From Bacteroidales bacterium (lineage in GTDB: Bacteria; Bacteroidota; Bacteroidia; Bacteroidales; UBA7960), in contig SLRE01000170.1 of NCBI GenBank assembly GCA_007131125.1, forward strand, positions 1 to 6,925: a stretch of 6,925 bases of DNA, in the 5' to 3' direction. The translations under genes and the position numbers were made by a program. The notes beneath the pieces were generated by a model. That model was not told the DNA's origin and did not search any database. It worked only from the letters and a program-made list of their open reading frames with translations. Below, piece after piece: positions 1-4,948 of this stretch. Each line of letters starts with the position of its first letter. Positions within the stretch are counted from its first letter, which is position 1.

Positions 1-362
1 AGGGCTGGCGGTTTGAGGAGTGGCTGGTAAATCAAAGCCACCACAGCGATCAAAGTGCCACCACCGTGGTTGTTGAAGAAAACATTTCCATTCAGGCGGT
101 TTTTGTTCCTGAAGATACAAAAGCAGGTTTTGCGGAAGAAGAGATGCCGGAGGTTTATACACACCGGCAAAGAATTTATGTGTCTACCAAAACCTACGCA
201 AAACAACTGGAAATTTTTGATATGACGGGACGAAAGATGGCCGTTTATCCCCTGGGAGATCCCGGCTCCTATTCTTTTGACCTGCCTTTGCCCAAAGGCA
301 CTCTCATTGTGAGGATCGAGGGGAAAACTGCCGGGTTTACCCAAAAGATCATTATTCCATGA
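1..362 (+). CDS. C-terminal end of a secreted/surface protein with InlB-type repeat and T9SS sorting domain (5' truncated by window edge)
   Basis: The reading frame is open from base 3 at the window edge to TGA at 360-362, so only the last 119 residues are visible; the GTG at 66 is internal, not a start. The first residues (GWRFEEWLV, then TTVVVEENISIQAVF) resemble the end of a Listeria-Bacteroides (InlB B-type) repeat, whose usual pattern is GW followed by a polar stretch and a 'V.eni.i.A.F' strand. A linker follows, then about 65 residues with the pattern of a type IX secretion C-terminal domain: IYVS, LEIFDMTGRKM, a G-containing turn, a PKGTLIVRIEG strand and the ending KIIIP. In that family the domain directs export across the outer membrane by the T9SS and is removed or anchored at the surface. 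The catalytic or binding part lies outside the window, so function is unknown. The family calls rest on pattern similarity and are fairly secure for the sorting domain, less so for the repeat. Confidence 0.75.
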   Translation, partial: GWRFEEWLVNQSHHSDQSATTVVVEENISIQAVFVPEDTKAGFAEEEMPEVYTHRQRIYVSTKTYAKQLEIFDMTGRKMAVYPLGDPGSYSFDLPLPKGTLIVRIEGKTAGFTQKIIIP

Positions 363-406
363 GAATCACTGATTAACGGATTGATTTGTTATAACCTGAT
401 ATTTTA

Positions 407-424
407 TTTGGGATAAAACCCAAA
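407..424. repeat. Perfect 6-bp inverted repeat at the upstream element of the 464 gene promoter
   Basis: TTTGGG at 407-412 and CCCAAA at 419-424 are perfect inverted repeats around an ATAAAA spacer. The left arm includes the TTTG proposed as the -33 element of the promoter for the gene at 464. It could be an operator half-site pair or a small hairpin at the end of the transcript of the preceding gene. No T-run follows directly, which argues against a classical terminator. A 6-bp arm can occur by chance in A+T-rich DNA. Confidence 0.25.
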
Positions 425-438
425 ATGTTGTAAATTTA
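407..438 (+). promoter_or_regulatory. Bacteroidota-type promoter candidate for the 237-residue protein
   Basis: TTTG at 407-410 is followed after 20 bases by TAAATTTA at 431-438. This approximates the Bacteroidota primary sigma pattern TTTG, about 19-20 bases, TAnnTTTG, with one mismatch in the last base of the -7 box. The ATG at 464 lies 25 bases downstream of the -7 box, which leaves a short leader. Spacing and location support it, but the match is by eye and the region is A+T-rich. Confidence 0.45.
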
Positions 439-463
439 GGTCAACAACAAACAGCCGTATATC

Positions 464-1177
464 ATGAAAAACAGTAAGGTTATCGAACGTGTCGGCGGGT
501 TGCTCAAAGAAGAGCCCCTGTCGAGCATGGACAATGACACCATTGTTAAGGATACATGGGTGCTGGAAGCCACTGATCCCTTTTTTGGGTATTACAACGA
601 CGGACACGATGTCAATAAAAAGCCCTATTTTTATTTTGTGGTGGAAGAATGCCCCTCTTTTGAAACTATTATTCGGGTTACCCACAGTATCCGGCAAAAG
701 GTCAATTATGACTTTGATGCTGCTCCCGGCAGTGTTTATCTTTTAAAGACCACTTTCCCGGTTATCCGCATCAGGGGTATCGACCATTACTGTCGCATCA
801 AGAATCTTCAGGAGCTTTACCTGAAGCATGGCATTCAATTCAAAAAAAGCAACCGCAAGATTACGGAGCAAATGACCCAGATCCGTACCGAAAAGTTTTT
901 TTATGTGAAACCGGTGGGGCAGGATCTGTTCCTTGATAATATTCAGGAAGAAAAGGGTTATTTTACCCTTCCAAGATATGTAAACTGGGAAGACTTTAAA
1001 AAACTGACCACCGAAGCCAAATACGACACCAGCCTGTTGTTTTTTGATGCAGCCCATGCATACTTTTACGAAAACGGGAAAATTACCGACCTGGTCCGTA
1101 TCTTCAAGGAAAAGTTAACTGTAGAAAAACTTTCGGCCATCAGGAACCGTTACTGGAAATTGCTGGAACAGAAATAA
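464..1177 (+). CDS. Conserved-looking soluble protein of unknown function, 237 residues
   Basis: I do not recognise a family. The frame runs from ATG 464 to TAA 1175-1177 with no good Shine-Dalgarno, only an A-rich leader (CAACAACAAACAG), which is usual in Bacteroidota. There is no signal peptide or membrane segment, so it is probably cytoplasmic. The composition is that of a real folded protein: rich in aromatics (FFGYYNDGHD at 40-49, PYFYFVVEE at 54-62), with alternating strands and turns to about residue 110, a basic helical stretch at 112-142, and a C-terminal part with FFDAAHAYFYENG at 193-205 and a charged helix to the end. Two cysteines (63 and 110) do not form a recognisable metal motif. 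The gene appears to be monocistronic: it has its own promoter-like sequence 102 bases after the previous stop and converges on the ATPase gene. Coding status is well supported by length and composition; no function is proposed. Confidence 0.85.
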   Translation: MKNSKVIERVGGLLKEEPLSSMDNDTIVKDTWVLEATDPFFGYYNDGHDVNKKPYFYFVVEECPSFETIIRVTHSIRQKVNYDFDAAPGSVYLLKTTFPVIRIRGIDHYCRIKNLQELYLKHGIQFKKSNRKITEQMTQIRTEKFFYVKPVGQDLFLDNIQEEKGYFTLPRYVNWEDFKKLTTEAKYDTSLLFFDAAHAYFYENGKITDLVRIFKEKLTVEKLSAIRNRYWKLLEQK

Positions 1178-1179
1178 AC

Positions 1180-1197
1180 CGGTTTCTGGGAAAACCG
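1180..1197. terminator. Possible bidirectional terminator hairpin between convergent genes
   Basis: CGGTTT (1180-1185) and AAACCG (1192-1197) pair perfectly around a 6-base loop, three bases after the stop of the + strand gene and 12 bases beyond the end of the - strand ATPase gene. On the + strand a T-run (TATTTTTG, 1211-1218) follows only after about 15 bases; on the - strand the sequence after the stem is GTTTATTTC. The convergent position fits a shared terminator, but the stem is short and no U-tract is adjacent, so this is tentative. Confidence 0.35.
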
Positions 1198-1209
1198 CAG
1201 GTGAAGCCT

Positions 1210-1962
1210 CTATTTTTGCTGGTTTCTGAAAACCGAAAAAAAGGCTTTTACGCTGGGTTCATCTGATTTCATGGCATTCTCAACAGTGCCTTCAAACACC
1301 ACCTTCCCTTCATCCAGGTAAACGATATGATCGGCCACCCGCATGATGCTGCTCACCTCATGGGTAACCATCAACACCGACATCCCAAGCAGGTTTTTCA
1401 GATTCAGGATAAGGTTGTCCAGAGATTCAAGGGAAATGGGATCCAGACCGGCACCGGGCTCATCGCAAAATAAAAGCGGAGGGTCCATGGCAATGGCCCT
1501 GGCTAAGGCTGCTCTTTTGAGCATCCCCCCACTGAGCTGTGAAGGGAACATATGGTAAGCATACTCCAGGTTTACCAGGCCAAGTTTCATGGTTACGATC
1601 TCTTCAACAAGGGGCTTGGGAATCTTGCTATGCTGATTCAGTGGCAAACCGACATTTTCTCCAACCGTCAGTGAATTAAGTAAGGCCCCGTTTTGGTAAA
1701 AAACCCCAAGTTGCAGGTAAAGAGAAAGCTGCTCGTCTTCGGTTAGATTGGAAATATCTTTTCCAAGCACTTCGATGTGCCCCTGGGTAAGCGGAATCAG
1801 GCCAAGCAGATGTCTTAGCACGGTGGTTTTTCCCGAGCCGCTGCCGCCCAGGATCACAGTCACCTCTCCTTTTTTGGCCGAAAAGCTTACATCCTTCAGG
1901 ATCTCCTTTTCGTCAAAGGAAGCAGTCAACCCCTTAACTTCTACCACCTTTTGCGGTTCCAT
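1210..1962 (-). CDS. mlaF: MlaF-like ATP-binding subunit of MCE lipid ABC transporter
   Basis: This 250-residue ABC ATPase would power the MlaE-type permease encoded just upstream, at the cytoplasmic face. All nucleotide-binding motifs are present: Walker A GGSGSGKTT (39-47), Q-loop Gln90, signature LSGGM (143-147), Walker B LLFCDEP with catalytic Glu168 (163-169), D-loop GLDP (172-175) and switch His201. LSGGM in place of LSGGQ, followed by an A-rich RAALARAIA stretch, is characteristic of the MlaF/Mkl group. From memory E. coli MlaF is about 269 residues, with a C-terminal tail contacting the partner ATPase and MlaB; here the protein stops after VKAFFSVFRNQQK, so that tail looks missing. 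The ATG at 1962 lies 9 bases after the permease stop, with a good ribosome site, so the two are translated together as the last pair of the operon. The broader family name is Mkl-type ATPase. Confidence 0.93.
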   Translation of the reverse strand: MEPQKVVEVKGLTASFDEKEILKDVSFSAKKGEVTVILGGSGSGKTTVLRHLLGLIPLTQGHIEVLGKDISNLTEDEQLSLYLQLGVFYQNGALLNSLTVGENVGLPLNQHSKIPKPLVEEIVTMKLGLVNLEYAYHMFPSQLSGGMLKRAALARAIAMDPPLLFCDEPGAGLDPISLESLDNLILNLKNLLGMSVLMVTHEVSSIMRVADHIVYLDEGKVVFEGTVENAMKSDEPSVKAFFSVFRNQQK

Positions 1963-1965
1963 AAT

Positions 1966-1973
1966 TCCTTCTT
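1966..1973 (-). promoter_or_regulatory. Shine-Dalgarno site of the ATPase gene overlapping the permease stop codon
   Basis: On the - strand AAGAAGGA precedes the ATPase ATG by 3 bases and overlaps the last two bases of the permease TAA. It is the clearest Shine-Dalgarno-like sequence in the window, where most other starts have none. It confirms the start at 1962 and suggests translational coupling or reinitiation after the permease. Confidence 0.6.
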
Positions 1974-3114
1974 AATAAAAAATCAAACCAAGAATGCTGT
2001 CTGCCAAAATCACCAGGGAAATGGAAACCACCACCGCAATGGTGGTAACTTTTCCTACCCCTTCGGCTCCTCTTTCTACCCTGAATCCGTAAAAACTCCC
2101 AGTTAGTACAATGATACTGGCATAAACCTGGCTTTTAACAAAACCCGTAAGCAGGTCTTTGTTTTGCATCACTTCTCCCATGCGATTGATAAATACTTCG
2201 GGAGTAATATCCAGGTAAATATAACCTGCAAGCCCACCTCCGAATATGCCGAATACATTGGCAACGATTATCAGGAAAGGCATGGTTATCAGGGCTGCAT
2301 ATAGCTTTGGCACTACCACAAAGCGGATTGGGTCCAGCCCCATGGTTTTTAAGGCATCCAGTTCGGCGGTCACCTTCATGGTGGCTATTTCAGCTGCAAT
2401 GGCCGAGCCGCTTCGTCCGGCCACCAATATGGCCGTAATTAAGGGGCCCATCTGGCTCATAACGGCAAGCACCGTAAGGTCCACAATAAAAATGTTGGCG
2501 CCAAAAACCTGAAGCTGGCCCGATGAATGCATGGCAAGCACCAGGCCGATCACGAAGGACATAAACAGCACAATCAAAACCGCATTGACCCCTATCAATA
2601 CCGCCTGGTTAACAACCTCTCCTTCCCGTCGCGTCTTTCGGCGAAACAAATCGGCAAAAGACCAGTAAAAAACATTGGCTGCAAGAACCAGAAACCCGTA
2701 AACATAAGAGGAAAAAAAGTGATGCACATGTCCTCCCAGTTGCTCCAGGTAATTCCGGCGGGGAGGTACAGATACTTTTTCAACGTTTTCATAACCAAAT
2801 AATTCGAGCTTCTCCCTGATGATTTCCGAACCCCCTTCAATTTCGACATGGGTACCTTTTTCGGCCAGCTTGCCTTTAACAAAGTACAAAGCCATAACCC
2901 CGGAGCTGTCAATATCTTCCAGTTGATCCAGATTAAGAAAAAGAGCGGAAGGTTTCAGGGCGGAAAGCTTTTTCAGCACATTGCGGGCCAGCAAACCTGA
3001 CTCCACAAGCTTTAAATTTCCTGATAAATAAAGGGTGTTGCCTTTATAACGATAGGAAAGCCTGTCGTCATTCGTAATGTATTGAAGCGGTTTTTTTTTC
3101 TTTTTCAACTTCAT
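1972..3114 (-). CDS. mlaE: MlaE-family permease with fused N-terminal STAS (MlaB-like) domain
   Basis: A 380-residue membrane subunit of the lipid ABC transporter; stand-alone MlaE is about 260. Residues about 20-115 form a STAS-like domain: strands TLYLSGNL (27-34) and ALFLNLDQL (57-65), then the hallmark turn IDSSG (68-72) and helix VMALYFVKGKLAEKG. The permease part has membrane segments at about 137-155, 172-196, 205-233, 270-298 and 355-378. Its family core is clear, from QMGPLITAILVAGRSGSA (221-238) through the AEIATMKVTAELDALKTMG region (241-259) and DPIRFVVVPK (261-270). In E. coli the STAS partner is a separate protein, MlaB, that binds the ATPase; here it is covalently attached to the permease. 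The start at 3114 is chosen because it is the only Met before the STAS domain; AAGGG sits directly against the ATG, too close for an ideal Shine-Dalgarno. The N-terminus MKLKKKKK is encoded by an A5-G-A9 tract. It lies 48 bases after the lipoprotein gene. Confidence 0.92.
   Translation of the reverse strand: MKLKKKKKPLQYITNDDRLSYRYKGNTLYLSGNLKLVESGLLARNVLKKLSALKPSALFLNLDQLEDIDSSGVMALYFVKGKLAEKGTHVEIEGGSEIIREKLELFGYENVEKVSVPPRRNYLEQLGGHVHHFFSSYVYGFLVLAANVFYWSFADLFRRKTRREGEVVNQAVLIGVNAVLIVLFMSFVIGLVLAMHSSGQLQVFGANIFIVDLTVLAVMSQMGPLITAILVAGRSGSAIAAEIATMKVTAELDALKTMGLDPIRFVVVPKLYAALITMPFLIIVANVFGIFGGGLAGYIYLDITPEVFINRMGEVMQNKDLLTGFVKSQVYASIIVLTGSFYGFRVERGAEGVGKVTTIAVVVSISLVILADSILGLIFY
3091..3105 (-). 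repeat. A9 and A5 homopolymer tracts at the 5' end of the permease gene
   Basis: On the coding strand five A, one G and nine A encode the oligolysine run at residues 4-8 of the STAS-permease. The + strand shows nine T at 3091-3099, one C, then five T at 3101-3105. A single-base slip in the A9 tract would shift the frame before any domain is made. It also makes the extreme N-terminus strongly basic. Confidence 0.8.
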
Positions 3115-3154
3115 CCCTTGGGCTGTGGGTTTATTACTTCAACAGAAATCAGAA

Positions 3155-3177
3155 CGGGGCTTTTAATAAGTACCCCG
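3155..3177 (-). other. Stem-loop candidate enclosing the lipoprotein stop codon
   Basis: CGGGG (3155-3159) and CCCCG (3173-3177) are perfect complements flanking a 13-base A+T-rich segment that contains the TAA of the lipoprotein gene. In the - strand mRNA this G+C stem would enclose the stop codon, shortly before the 48-base gap to the permease gene. It might stabilise an mRNA end after processing or attenuate downstream expression; no T-run follows directly. Five pairs with a long loop are only moderately stable. Confidence 0.3.
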
Positions 3178-3801
3178 GGCTGAAGCTTCCATCCCGTTTT
3201 CAACAATTTCTCCGGCAAAATCCTTCAGCGTTTCCAAAAACATTTCGTTGATGGCCCGGGCAAATAAATTCAAATTTCTTTTTTCCAGTTGTCTGCTTTG
3301 GTCTGCAACATGGCTGAAAACCAACTCTCCGGTTTGGTTGTCAATGAGCATATACTCCAGATGCAGCCTGGCCTGGTAACGGTTTCTTTCTTTGACTACC
3401 TCCAGGTTGAAAACGGAAGTATTTAAGGTAAAGTCGGCTTCTTTCGGGGTTTGGCGTTCAACCACCCTTTCAAATAGCGGGTTGAAGTGAAAAAAATCAT
3501 CCAGAATAGCGGTAAGGCTGTTGGCAGGGCGGGTAGCCCATTCATTGAAATTGAAATATCTGAGCTGATGGCTGTCTTCACGAATTGCGATTTGGTGTGA
3601 CGAATAGGCCGGGTGCACATAAACCATCGCCACTTCAAGACTGGAGGAAATAGACTGCAAAGTGTCCGCCTCAATGAAGGTTTGGTTTGCGGGATACTCC
3701 AATAGATAAAAGCGGTTGACCACTGATTGCCCGCCACGGCAGCCGGATACCAAAACCGCAATTAAAAGGGGCAGCAGGTAAATTTTTCTCATGGGCTTCA
3801 T
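3163..3801 (-). CDS. PqiC-like ABC-transport auxiliary lipoprotein
   Basis: A 212-residue lipoprotein. The N-terminus is a lipoprotein signal: basic MKPMRK, hydrophobic core IYLLPLLIAVLV and lipobox LVSGC with the acylated Cys21. After it comes FYLLEYP (31-37), matching the 'fYtL.p' start of the ABC-type transport auxiliary (PqiC/DUF330) family, and later RYFNFNEWATRPANSL (81-96), matching its 'y....Wa.pp...l' region. In E. coli PqiC is an outer-membrane lipoprotein that works with the MCE protein PqiB, so here it probably docks the MCE protein encoded 51 bases upstream. The residues after the Cys (RGGQS) lack the acidic cluster of Bacteroidota surface-export signals, so it likely faces the periplasm (inference). 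Two starts are possible, ATG 3801 or ATG 3792 (Met4); neither has a Shine-Dalgarno, and the longer is kept. The C-terminal 25 residues look poorly conserved. Confidence 0.82.
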   Translation of the reverse strand: MKPMRKIYLLPLLIAVLVSGCRGGQSVVNRFYLLEYPANQTFIEADTLQSISSSLEVAMVYVHPAYSSHQIAIREDSHQLRYFNFNEWATRPANSLTAILDDFFHFNPLFERVVERQTPKEADFTLNTSVFNLEVVKERNRYQARLHLEYMLIDNQTGELVFSHVADQSRQLEKRNLNLFARAINEMFLETLKDFAGEIVENGMEASARGTY

Positions 3802-3852
3802 TGTTTTAGTGGATTTGTTTTTCCAGACATGTCGATAAAAAGCGGTACACTT

Positions 3853-4860
3853 TTAATTTCCCTGCAAATCTTTGTCGGGGGTGGCCCGGGCTCTTGTCCC
3901 CCTGATTAGAACCGATGGATTGGAATTTATTTTGCGCGAGGCTTCATTGAGGTTTTCAAGGGTGTGTTGAAGCAACTCCAGGTTCTCATTCAGCAATCCT
4001 CCTCCGTGTTCCAGGTCGGTTTCCAGGCGCATAATTAGTTTTTGGGTCTGGCTTGTTGCTTCAGCCAGGGATTCAATGAGTCCATGAAGGTTGGTTTCCC
4101 TTAGCTGGAGGGAAACATCCCTGATGTTGCCAAGTACTTCGGATATTTCTTCTCCCTGCATAATTTTGTTGACCTGCTTTGATGCCGAATAAAGTTCTTC
4201 GGTTGTCATGTCAAGGCGGTTGGACAACCTGTTTACGGCCTCCAGGGTTTCCCGCAGGTCGGTACGGTTTTCTGCCATCACCTCGTCAACCATGGAAAAG
4301 GTATGGTCGATATTGTCAGCAAGCATAGAAACCTTTTCCACTGCAATGGTGATTTTTTCCATGTTGTCGGGATGGGTAAAATCCAGGAGGTTATTCAGCA
4401 CATCCTCTACCTTGTAAGCAATCACCTCGGCCTGCCCGGTAATATCCTCTGCAAGGGAAGTCCCTGCCTGGATGTAACCTCCCTCTTCCAGAAAATCGGC
4501 CTCGGGAGTGCCTCCGCGTATTTCGATGGTCTTCAACCCGGTAATGCCTATGGACACAATGTCTGCCACGGCATCTTCCTTCACAGGAGTGCCTTCTCTC
4601 AATGAAAGCCGGATGTGGATGGTCCGCACGTCGTCGGGGTCAATCCGGATGTCGGAAATAGAACCCACATCTATCCCGAGAAATTTTACCGGGCTGCCCA
4701 CCTGGAGGCCACTGACCGATACGTCGTGGTAGGCTACATAATAATGTTCTTTGGGCTCAAACAGACGCCTGGCGGTGAAAAAGCCTACCAGAATCAGCAA
4801 AAATAAACCGCTGACCATGACAAACAATCCCAACCTGATTTTTTGTGCCCTGCCTTTCAT
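3853..4860 (-). CDS. mlaD: MCE-domain (MlaD/PqiB-like) lipid transport protein with long helical C-terminus
   Basis: A 335-residue single-pass membrane protein and the first gene of the transporter operon. Residues 11-29 form the N-terminal membrane anchor. One MCE domain spans about 37-117: YYVAYHDVSVSGLQVGSPVK, then FLGIDVGSISDIRI, and VSIGITGLKTIEIRGG. In known members this domain forms a hexameric ring with a lipid-conducting pore. After a short linker, residues about 145-310 are almost wholly helix-forming with few prolines or glycines and heptad-like hydrophobic spacing, followed by NPSVLIRG (314-321) and a polar tail. E. coli MlaD is only about 183 residues; the long helix is more like PqiB or mycobacterial Mce proteins, which build a needle or tunnel across the periplasm. 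The neighbouring lipoprotein, permease and ATPase genes support an ABC-driven lipid transporter. ATG 4860 lacks a Shine-Dalgarno, but the membrane anchor begins just after it. The symbol is by family only; orthology to mlaD is not certain. Confidence 0.92.
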   Translation of the reverse strand: MKGRAQKIRLGLFVMVSGLFLLILVGFFTARRLFEPKEHYYVAYHDVSVSGLQVGSPVKFLGIDVGSISDIRIDPDDVRTIHIRLSLREGTPVKEDAVADIVSIGITGLKTIEIRGGTPEADFLEEGGYIQAGTSLAEDITGQAEVIAYKVEDVLNNLLDFTHPDNMEKITIAVEKVSMLADNIDHTFSMVDEVMAENRTDLRETLEAVNRLSNRLDMTTEELYSASKQVNKIMQGEEISEVLGNIRDVSLQLRETNLHGLIESLAEATSQTQKLIMRLETDLEHGGGLLNENLELLQHTLENLNEASRKINSNPSVLIRGTRARATPDKDLQGN

Positions 4861-4901
4861 AATTGACGGTTTTTTGGCGAGGATGCCAGTTTCTTAATGA
4901 G

Positions 4902-4929
4902 TAAATTTAAAAAAAATTCGATAAAACAA
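4902..4929 (-). promoter_or_regulatory. Bacteroidota-type promoter candidate for the MCE transporter operon
   Basis: On the - strand TTG (4929-4927) is followed after 17 bases by TAAATTTA (4909-4902), one mismatch from TAnnTTTG. The MCE gene ATG at 4860 is 41 bases downstream of this box, a plausible leader. It lies in the 88-base gap after the GH3 gene, where no convincing terminator hairpin is seen, so read-through from GH3 is also possible. The T8 run just upstream of the box makes the local composition very A+T-rich and the match less specific. Confidence 0.4.
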
Positions 4930-4948
4930 GAAGTAATCTTTATGCTTT

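Noticed and set aside
66..362. Stand-alone small protein starting with GTG at 66
   Set aside because: The frame is open upstream to the window edge, and the upstream residues complete a repeat-domain pattern, so this is the tail of a longer protein.
743..1057. 104-residue - strand frame opposite the unknown gene
   Set aside because: It is antisense to a longer, better-composed frame with a promoter-like site, and has no recognisable motif or ribosome site.
2595..2912. 105-residue - strand frame inside the STAS-permease gene
   Set aside because: It overlaps the permease frame entirely, shows no family pattern, and the permease frame carries the recognisable STAS and MlaE motifs across the same bases.
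4909..4916. T8 run (- strand) after the GH3 gene as an intrinsic terminator
   Set aside because: No G+C stem precedes the T-run; the sequence between the GH3 stop and the run is A+T-rich without an inverted repeat, so termination there is not supported.
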